The notes under the pieces are model-generated. The model made no database searches, had not been told where the DNA came from, and saw only the letters and a list, made by a program, of their open reading frames with translations. Positions 56,524-64,000 of a DNA stretch of 64,000 nucleotides are shown here, one piece after another. Position numbers and translations under genes: made by a program. The first letter of the stretch is position 1. Every line of letters begins with the position of its first letter. Source of the stretch: Hyphodiscus hymeniophilus (lineage: Eukaryota; Ascomycota; Leotiomycetes; Helotiales; Hyphodiscaceae); NCBI GenBank assembly GCA_016508695.1, contig VNKQ01000017.1, positions 1,178,001-1,242,000 of the forward strand. Direction: 5' to 3'.

Positions 56524-58886
56524 GATTTTAGTTGGGTGGTGGTGTTTTGGGGAGCTGGCGGGGAAGCGGAAGAGGTGATGAGTGGCGGTTGGCGACTTGG
56601 CGGCGTTACTGCGTTGATACTTGATCCGACTAAACGGTGGGATGAGATATTGAAAGAACTTAGGAAAGCAATCAGGACAGGGATGAATGCTTCAATAACT
56701 TTCTCACGAGTACGCGATCTGGAGAAGGCCATAGTCACGAGAACTGGACTTGATATATTCATGAATGCATGAGTCGAAATGATTTTCTACAAGCCGTGCT
56801 AGAGTGACTCTCTTCGGCCTTGTATGTGAGTCAACAGCTTCAAAGCTGAGACGCTATGGCAGTGGCCGCCACGTCTGTTGTAGGAAACAGGATATTATGT
56901 ATCATACATTAAGATCCGAGTCATTGTCTATTTAACCGCCCCAATTCAACTAAATAAGATAAATAAATAAAATGGATAAAATAAAATAAGATACATAAAC
57001 AATTCCCCGTTTCGGAGGAAGCTCCTTTGCGGACATTCCCCCCACCCGGGAACTGGCGTCGAAGTCAGCAATTGGACCGACGTTGTGACATCACCACAAC
57101 CCCAGATTCTTGATTTCTGTTATTGTTGACATATCACCCCCCTTTATTTCAGTGACAACACCTCGCTTCGCTATTTCCATCACCATCCCCCTTCCGAAAC
57201 AACATGGCTTTTGATGCTTCATTATTATTCCGCATCTTGAAGTGTCTCGTGCCACGTTGTTTGGGCCCAAGTAGACGGTCCATCGGTGTCAACTGGCTGA
57301 CCACTGCACGAGTAAGACCGTACCAAGGAGCCTGACCCAGAGAAGAGCTCGGCTCGATTGAATATTTTGTTATCGTTTATGAACCGCTAAGTTGTCGTCA
57401 GCATTGCTTCTGAATTTCCTTCCCGTGTCTCATTTCCCCTCTTTGCTCGTCGATGTCTCTCCTTCTTTCATCTGCCGAGTCATTCGGGAATGCGCGTGGA
57501 AATAGTAGATGGAGCCAAGCCGGCTTACAATGTACAGGGTATCCCTGTGGAGAACGGCCTACCAACTGCACTCTGGGAGCGTCGAAGTAACTCTGTGCCG
57601 TTCATTAGGTGCTGCCTCATTATCAATAATAATAAAGCTTCTTGGGCAACGACGTCAAGCACGAGTACTTCTGAAGTATGCAGGCACCACCGTCTTTAAA
57701 AAGTGGGCTAGAGGAGACGCCTTCGTATCCCCTCTTCTTCCTCCCCGATTTCGGTTGATCCTCCTAGAGTAGTTGGACGCATGGTGGTGAAATACGTCGG
57801 CTCATTCAGCAACTTGTTCATGATCTAGGATGCCCTCCGAAAACATATCGGAGAAGAGGGCTTGAGAGGGCGCACTAACTCGGGATCAAGATCCCGCAGA
57901 AGGTCCGCTCTCTTTCAGGTAGGACCTCGGAATTCAACTTGTCATATAACGAGGATAAGAACGCGAACAGACCGAGTCTCTTGTTTTCCTGGACAACGAG
58001 CTTTGGTTGTGCCGTCTGCTGGCTTGGGCCTGTATTGGGTCTAGATGATATTTCGACCAGAAATCTGCCCTGACTGTCTACTCATCCCTCTTCTGAATCA
58101 TCTTCTATGTACAAATAATCCTCAATTCCTATGTCTTTTGCATCTTTGAAGAAGATTTATTATTGTGAACATGAGTACATGCATGACTCTCGCAGGCCAT
58201 AGCCAGTGCTGAGTGCGTTCCCTGCAGTCGCATATCAAAAGGTATCCACAACAGGTCTTGGCTTTTAGTAACATCATTTCTAAGTTACAGTGAAGACCTA
58301 CACTCCTTGGGTTCGACTGTGTCAAAACCTCGAGTTCGTGGAAGCAAATCACATTACAATTATGCTCATTTTATCCTTTACCTCTATCCAAAGGCTCATC
58401 TTCTTCGCTTTGGAACGCTGCTGTTTTCAACCGAAAATAGTTTGGGAAGACCATGATCTGTTCATCGGCTGCTTTTGAGCATGAAAATGGCAGCAGGCTT
58501 GGTCACTGCACAAAGAGCTAGGCACTTACAAGTCCGAGCAAGTTAAAATCAAATATGGGGATTTATCAAACCCGTCATCCTGAAAGGTACATGGCACAGA
58601 TCCAGCCTTTCGTTACACTACTGCTTCATAATTCTCTAAAGGTCGAACTTGGATTCAACAGGAAAATACTTCCCTACCTTTTACAGTAGAAAGTCTTAAT
58701 TGTCTACACTAGCTGTCTTTGACGACTCTGACAAATAATTGAGACGCTAACGTCGAGTCAACCCATCGACCACCTTCCAGTTCTCATCATGACGATGCAC
58801 AAATTAACATTCTCGCCTATGAGGATCTGGAACCTGTCCAAAATGTATCACTCGAAGAATTTGATATCAAAAGTGTGATATAGCGG
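56524..58886. other. Intergenic, no gene seen
   Basis: Upstream of the zinc-finger gene and of GH10. It includes an A/T-rich (ATAAA)n-like tract at about 56951-57000. No coding frame is convincing. Confidence 0.5.
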
Positions 58887-59201
58887 GCGGGGATATCATT
58901 TATCCGGCGGGTGGATGGACGTTGTGCCTGGCAGGGCATTGTGGCTAAATAGATATCTGGGGAAATGGCACATCCCAACACGCTATGTAGGATTTTGGCG
59001 GGGCGGAATATGGAAGAATACTTTTGCCGAACATCCAGATGGGCCTCATCCATTCCCTCAAATGGTAGAATCCCGGGGGTTGATGATTTGACATATTGGA
59101 ATGAGGCTCCGACCAGTAGTGTTGACGTTGTTCCTGACTTTTGATCAGGCTGAATTCTTCCCCTCTGAATTTTCAGATGAAATGCACCCTTTCAGCGGGG
59201 T
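58887..59201 (+). promoter_or_regulatory. CreA-type GC box cluster upstream of GH10
   Basis: SYGGRG matches occur at 58887-58892 (GCGGGG), 58957-58962 (CTGGGG), 58998-59003 (GCGGGG) and 59196-59201 (GCGGGG), 130-445 bp before the start codon. Such clusters are where the carbon repressor CreA/Cre1 binds in fungal xylanase promoters. Confidence 0.45.
58943..58949 (+). promoter_or_regulatory. XlnR/Xyr1-like element upstream of GH10
   Basis: GGCTAAA, 389 bp before the xylanase start and among the CreA-type sites. It matches the GGCTAR core bound by XlnR/Xyr1 in other ascomycetes. Confidence 0.45.
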
Positions 59202-59240
59202 ATGTGGAGAAGGGCATATTTCCAGTGGCTCTGAACATAT

Positions 59241-59248
59241 TATAAATA
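59241..59248 (+). promoter_or_regulatory. TATA box of GH10 gene
   Basis: TATAAATA lies 91 bp before the start codon. Two ATGs at 59252-59256 would be upstream of the expected transcription start. Confidence 0.55.
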
Positions 59249-59331
59249 TTTCATGATGCCGATCAAAAGGCCAAGGTCATCTGTGGACCTCCTCTTATCT
59301 CAATTGAAGACGAAGCGGAATCGTAAGCAAG

Positions 59332-60769
59332 ATGTACTCCTATACCGCAACAGCTGTCGCCGCTCTGGCGCTCCTACAACCCGCCATTGCTTCGCCTTGG
59401 GGAGGGAAAAATCACCCTCCTCCTCCGCCGCCACCACAGGTCGGCCCTCCGTACCTGAACCAATTAGCCCAACAACATGGCAAACTCTGGCTTGGAACTG
59501 CCGCCGACATCCCAGGGACCAATGAGTCTACGGATGCAGGATACATGGAAATTGTAACGAATGAGAAGATCTTTGGACAATTAACCCCAGCGAATATGAT
59601 GAAGGTGAGCATGGTCATTGACCTACTTGGCGTCAAAACTAACGATAAAGTTTCAATACACCGAGCCGGAGCAAAATGTCTTCAACTACAGCGGCGGAGA
59701 TTATATCCTCGACCTTGCAGAGAGGGACCACCAACGAGTCAGATGCCATAACTTGGTCTGGGTCGACGAACTTTCACCCTTCGTCACAAATACCAATTGG
59801 ACAGCGGCACAACTGACCGCCATCATGAAAACCCACATCCTGAACGTGGTGACCCACTGGAGTGACCGCTGCTACTCCTGGGACGTGGTGAACGAGGCTT
59901 TGAACGGGGACGGAACTTTCTCATCCAGCGTCTGGTACGACACCATCGGCCCCGAGTACTTCTACCAGGCCTACGAGTTCGCAACCGAAGCTGTGCGGAG
60001 AACCGGCAAGGACATCAAGCTGTATTACAACGACTATGGGTTGGAGAATCCCGGAACTAAGACGACGGCGGCCTATAATCTTGTCAAGGAGCTTCAGAAG
60101 CGAAAGAGCAGGATTGACGGTGTTGGACTCGAGTCGCATTTTGAGGTCGGCGCAACACCATCTCTTGCAGACCAGAACGCGGCCAAGAAGGGCTTTTTGG
60201 CGCTTGGCATCAACGTCGCTGTCACTGAACTTGACGTTCGGTTCACGGCTGAACCCTACTACACACCAGCCGGTTTAGCTCAACAAGCTCAGGATTATTA
60301 CACTTCTGTCCAAAGTTGTATGCAGGTTGGGCCTCGCTGTATCGGTAAGAAGCATCCCTAGAACTCTTCGAAAAGCTTCGTTTCCGCTTCCATGACAGAG
60401 GCGGAAGATACACTGTTCTGAGAACAGGATTGATTGTCTTTTTTCTTTTTCTTTCCTCCTCCTCCATTTTTGACTTTATGCTTGGCACATATATTGACTT
60501 TGAGATCTCGATAGGCATGACGGTATGGGACTTTGACGACAAATACAGTTGGGTCCCAAGTACTTTCCCCGGACAGGGGGCTGCTGATGTGAGTTACTCC
60601 CTGACACACTCTTGCTACCTTGCAACACAAGAGCTTCACACCTATGCCCCCCTGAAGCATACTGACGCAATCCTTGCAGATCTACAATGCGACATTGCAG
60701 CGAAAACCAGCTTACTATGCTATTGCGGAAGCGATTGAAGGAAAGCCTTGCACAGTTTGCAAGGTGTGA
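59332..60769 (+). CDS. GH10 endo-1,4-beta-xylanase, secreted
   Basis: Exons 59332-59604, 59651-60344, 60515-60588 and 60680-60769 (introns 46, 170 and 91 nt) give 376 residues. A signal peptide (TATAVAALALLQPAIAS) is followed by a short proline run (PPPPPPP). The barrel has the usual elements: KLWLGTAAD, NEKIFGQLTPANMMK, RCHNLVWV, acid/base Glu173 in WDVVNEALNGDG, LYYNDYGLE, GLESHF, and nucleophile Glu284 in VAVTELDVRF. The last strand is MTVWDFDDKYSWVPSTFPGQGAA, with the Trp residues that line the subsites. The end KPCTVCKV supplies two cysteines. It lacks a CBM. GH10 enzymes hydrolyse internal xylan links with retention of configuration. LES and QLT replace the commoner SQS and NAMK-type residues, marking a less-studied subgroup. 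Confidence 0.95.
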
Positions 60770-61414
60770 TGTCTGATCTCTTTGGCCGAGAGGATTGAAT
60801 TGGGGCCGAAGCAATATCTGTATACATTAAAAGCATAAATGATAATATGAGCACTTACGAACGCATCTCGCAAAGTGATGTGTCGTCGTGGAAGATGAAA
60901 GAAGATAGGAGGTCGACCGAGTACTCTGACCAAGAAAACTTGCGGTGATCATTTAAGCCCATGCCAGACTTCACATTCGCCGAACAGGTTTGTAATGTGC
61001 AGGCCCACGCGTGCATAGCAGCATAGCCTTTGCAAATGTTTGAAAGAAGATAAGATACGGAGGTATGCTTTATGTCCATTGTCCCTCCATCAAAGCCATA
61101 AAAACCATAAAAGCTTTGAATTCTTAGAGGCGCAGATTGTGATTCCAAGGCCTTATCTGTGTGCCCAAGCCACCCTCGACGACATGGCTGAGTGCAATGG
61201 CCACCAGCCGTCGTGTAAGCTGACGGTGATTCCAAATAAACAGAGCACGACCGCAAAGAGACCCCTACCGATATATACGTTTTAATTCCCCCAATTTCTG
61301 AATAAGATTGATTCTTCAATGTAATTTTTAATACTTTAAACTGCTTCAGACCGTGAAAACCCATACTTCTGTATTCATACACACATCTATTGCGATATTA
61401 TTCAACTACCCACA
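60770..61414. other. Intergenic, no gene seen
   Basis: 645 bp between GH10 and the His-rich protein gene. It holds TACGGAGGTA at 61056-61065 and an ATATATA stretch near 61271 that could serve as a TATA element for the downstream gene. Confidence 0.55.
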
Positions 61415-62836
61415 ATGTCCAACGAGTCCGACATTACAGCAGCCATCCTCGATTCCGCCTCTGAAAATTCCGCCCTCCTCGTAACACTCGCCAACACAAG
61501 CACGGCACCCAGCCTGCTCGCCGGCCACGAAAAGCACATCACAGCCCTGAAGGAAACCTTATCCGAGCACAACGTGATCGTAGAGAAGTTGAAAGAGGAT
61601 GTCGACTCCAAATTCAAACGCCACAGGCGGTACCGCGACTCCACCACTCTCCGCTTCATATATCGCGCCACAAACATGCTCGCGAAATTCGACGCCAAGG
61701 CAAGTAAAGAGGAGAAGGAGTATTTCGACCTGTTGAACGAGCAGAGCAAGGCCGAGAGGAGGCGGCTGCTGTTCCAGCGGGATTACGAAGAGGCTGAGAA
61801 GAAACAGGAACCGCTGGAGAGGGAAGCGCAGGAGCATGCGAAGGCACATGCCAGGATCGATACGTTGTATGAGAAGTTATTCTCTGGCCCGACGCCCGGT
61901 TTTCCGAAAGAAGATCAGAGGGAGACTACATTCTACTCAGCGAGGGGGAGGAACGAGGCCGTCAAAGATACGATTCGATCCACAAGACAGGCGAGGAAGA
62001 TTCTGGCAGTGTCACAGGCACATGTCAAGTCTGCTAGGACTTCTTTGACGAATGCGGAGCAGAAGGCTATAGACAGCCTCTTCTTCTTGGATGAAGCTCA
62101 TGTATCTCTGCGACGGGGAAACGGACTGATCACCTATGCGATCAACTCGATGGCACGCATAGAAGCCCATCTTTCCCCCCCTTTCCAGAATATGGTCGCT
62201 GTGAAGGTGGAAGTGGATTATTTTCTCAAGGCTTCGAAGATCAATACCGATGGGGCGTCTTCTCGCGACAAAATCGTGGAAGAAGTTGCAGCTGCTCTAG
62301 CGAACCTGTCGAAAGCTGAGGAAGCGCTTGAGAGGCTCGCTACCCTAATGAAGGAAAGGGAAGTGGACTCGCTTCTAAGTATCAAGGCGACTGCGAGGCA
62401 GGTGGAGAATTCAAGACAGGAATTGGAGCAATTCAGGAAAGGCATTTTTGAAAAAGTGGCTGGGTTTGGAGAAGCTGCTCCTGCTTATACCGAGTGCTGC
62501 GACAGAGCGGATGCATACTGTATGATTCCGCCGGAAGATGACGAGGAGGATGAGCATGAGCATGAACATGAGGACGGGAGTGAGCATGAGCATGAGCATA
62601 ATCACGAGCACAACCATGAGCACAATCATGAGCATGATCATGAGCATGATCATACTGAGGAGAGGCTCAATCCCGTTGACAGGCTCAATCCCGTTGACGG
62701 GCTTCTTGCTCCTGTTCCAGACCCGGCAGTCAACTCCACAGGAGCTGCATCATCATCATCGGAACACGACAACGCAGACGCCACTTCCCAATTGAGTGTA
62801 GAGATAAGATTGACACGGAAAGCCGCTGAACAGTAA
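61415..62836 (+). CDS. Coiled-coil protein with histidine-rich Glu-His tail, function unknown
   Basis: Single exon, 473 residues. The first 360 residues are mostly charged helix (LKETLSEHNVIVEKLKEDVDSKF, EYFDLLNEQSKAERRRLLFQRDYEEAEKK). They contain the element LYEKLFSGPTPGFPKEDQRE, which I associate with a filamentous-ascomycete-specific uncharacterised family. CCDRADAYC lies just before residue 370. From about 378 to 414 the sequence alternates Glu, Asp or Asn with His (15 His in about 35 residues), a likely metal-binding tail. Next comes an exact tandem duplication of RLNPVD, then a Ser-rich end. No signal peptide or membrane segment is seen, so it should be cytosolic. Zinc or nickel binding is inferred from composition only. 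Start 61415 has CACAATG context. Confidence 0.8.
   Translation: MSNESDITAAILDSASENSALLVTLANTSTAPSLLAGHEKHITALKETLSEHNVIVEKLKEDVDSKFKRHRRYRDSTTLRFIYRATNMLAKFDAKASKEEKEYFDLLNEQSKAERRRLLFQRDYEEAEKKQEPLEREAQEHAKAHARIDTLYEKLFSGPTPGFPKEDQRETTFYSARGRNEAVKDTIRSTRQARKILAVSQAHVKSARTSLTNAEQKAIDSLFFLDEAHVSLRRGNGLITYAINSMARIEAHLSPPFQNMVAVKVEVDYFLKASKINTDGASSRDKIVEEVAAALANLSKAEEALERLATLMKEREVDSLLSIKATARQVENSRQELEQFRKGIFEKVAGFGEAAPAYTECCDRADAYCMIPPEDDEEDEHEHEHEDGSEHEHEHNHEHNHEHNHEHDHEHDHTEERLNPVDRLNPVDGLLAPVPDPAVNSTGAASSSSEHDNADATSQLSVEIRLTRKAAEQ
62549..62655. repeat. GAGCAT hexamer microsatellite in coding sequence
   Basis: Imperfect GAGCAT/AATCAC/GATCAT hexamers encode the Glu-His tail. The unit is six bases, so copy-number change keeps the frame. 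Confidence 0.85.
62663..62698. repeat. Exact 18-bp tandem duplication in coding sequence
   Basis: AGGCTCAATCCCGTTGAC occurs twice head to tail (62663-62680, 62681-62698), encoding RLNPVD twice. Confidence 0.9.
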
Positions 62837-64000
62837 TGTAATATATGGGAACAATGGAATTAGGTTCTTTAATTGGAAGTTGCAGTATCTCGTCTTTTGG
62901 CAGGTTACTCGTATTCAAACACGGCATGACAAAGTCACGCCGTCTGCTTCCCACATAACCCATACTGCGCAACATTACCCTCTTTCAGAGAGGTTGACAA
63001 AGTAAAAGCACTATGCAACTTCAGACACACGCCATCTGCATAGACTTGTTCTAGAATGAGGCTGGTCTTAGCGGGGAGATTCCGCTCACAACGGACAAAG
63101 TACCTTGCCAACCAGTAAGAAAATTCCAAATGCTCTGTTCAAATATTCCAACTCTTTTATCTTATTCGAAAAACCCATGACTCCGATATACCCGACACTC
63201 GTTGTACGAAGTACTTTGTCATCCTCCATTTACACATATGTACAGTCATCAATCACCCCGCAAACCCTTGCATACATCTCAGCGAACGAACATGGGTAGG
63301 ACTTCGTAGCGCCAACGCTCGACAGCAATAACTCATAAGTGAAACGGAAAGGAGTGGTTGAAGCGCTGATTTGATTAGTGAGCGCCGCATTGAAAGCTAA
63401 GCTCGATCATGCCTGGACATCTCCTACGACATTTCTTACGAGTGTAAGTGACAAGGCTCCGGAAGTTGTTCCGGGCTATGTAATAAGAGCCGAGAAGTGT
63501 GGATGACTGTCGTTATCTAATGTCACGGGTGCGTAGGTGTGCGTACACTTCCCGAGGAGGATGATGAAAAGCAATTTTGATCAGTCTGTGATGGAAATGG
63601 GAGAATTCCGAATCTTCCGTCACCGGTCGATTAAGAGTTTGATTGCAGAAATAAGAGAAGGTTGATAAGGGGGCATTATAGAACATAACCCTCAATCAAC
63701 TGCCCCTGATGCATATCCATGGTCTAGAACTTACCATTAACTGGCTAAGGACCGTCATCGAGACACGCAGTCACTCATTCCTATCCCATAACTCAGCGTT
63801 GGCTTATTTCGGCGCTCTATTCCCAAAAATTGACTCCTATTGCACGAGCGGTTGAAACTAGGGAAAAGTTTGCCACGAGGCATGAAAACACTATTTGTAA
63901 CGAATCGCTATGGTCTCGGTCATTCTGTGGCCTTGACATCTAACGCTGAAAAGTCAAATCATAGTGAGGGAGACCCGCAGCCAATCCTCACAGTCTTTCC
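62837..64000. other. 3' flank and intergenic to window end, no gene seen
   Basis: Only short frames without coding character; nothing can be supported. Confidence 0.5.

Noticed and set aside
59253..59525. 90-residue plus-strand frame overlapping the GH10 start
   Set aside because: Out of frame with the xylanase signal peptide and begins only 5-13 bases after the TATA box.

Overview
The window is nuclear DNA of a filamentous ascomycete (Pezizomycotina). Genes carry short spliceosomal introns of about 45-100 nt with GTRNGT-type donors and CTRAY-type branch sites. Most encode conserved eukaryotic housekeeping proteins, mixed with secreted biomass-degrading enzymes (AA9, AA11, GH10) and long gene-poor stretches. 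The mix suits a plant-associated or saprotrophic leaf/soil fungus, perhaps Leotiomycetes, but that placement is inference. No rRNA, tRNA, CRISPR or prokaryotic operon was seen.

Layout. 1-419: 3' end of an ALG2-type mannosyltransferase. 1126-2500: FAD oxidoreductase with a mitochondrial-like leader. 3383-4792 (minus): BUD22-like ribosome biogenesis protein, divergent from a short-chain dehydrogenase (5018-5999). 6952-7258: decayed Tc1/mariner transposase end beside a 12-bp tandem array. 8852-11764: DENN-domain Rab regulator with a likely frameshift near its end. 12766-13411: possible unrecognised small gene. 14720-15940: TYW2/TRM12 wybutosine enzyme, tail to tail with an EF-hand secretory protein (15999-16732, minus), which is divergent from ORC6 (16947-18137). 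ORC6 is convergent with a five-exon Tri3-like acyltransferase (18262-20328, minus). 23530-28947: 1740-aa kinesin. 30635-31698: AA9 LPMO with CBM1, convergent with an AA11 LPMO carrying CBM18 (32311-33570, minus). 40419-42292 (minus): DUF1752/DUF3295 regulator. 53676-56523 (minus): CCCH plus CHY zinc-finger protein. 59332-60769: GH10 endoxylanase. 61415-62836: coiled-coil protein with a histidine-rich tail.

The genes do not form one pathway. Housekeeping functions cover N-glycosylation, ribosome assembly, tRNA modification, replication licensing and vesicle/motor traffic. The three secreted carbohydrate-active enzymes would act outside the cell: AA9 on cellulose or hemicellulose, AA11 on chitin and GH10 on xylan. 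The AA9 and GH10 upstream regions both carry a GGCTAAA element and CreA-type GC-rich sites, which fits coordinated induction and carbon repression.

About half the window is intergenic, including 6.8 kb (33571-40418) and 11.4 kb (42293-53675) without a convincing gene. A short motif, TACCTCCGTA, occurs at eight exact places, all outside coding exons. I found no clear new multi-gene system. The strongest leads are this motif, the two in-frame stop-free kinesin introns, the histidine-rich protein and the LPMO pair. Exon boundaries were derived by hand from splice signals, reading frame and family similarity.
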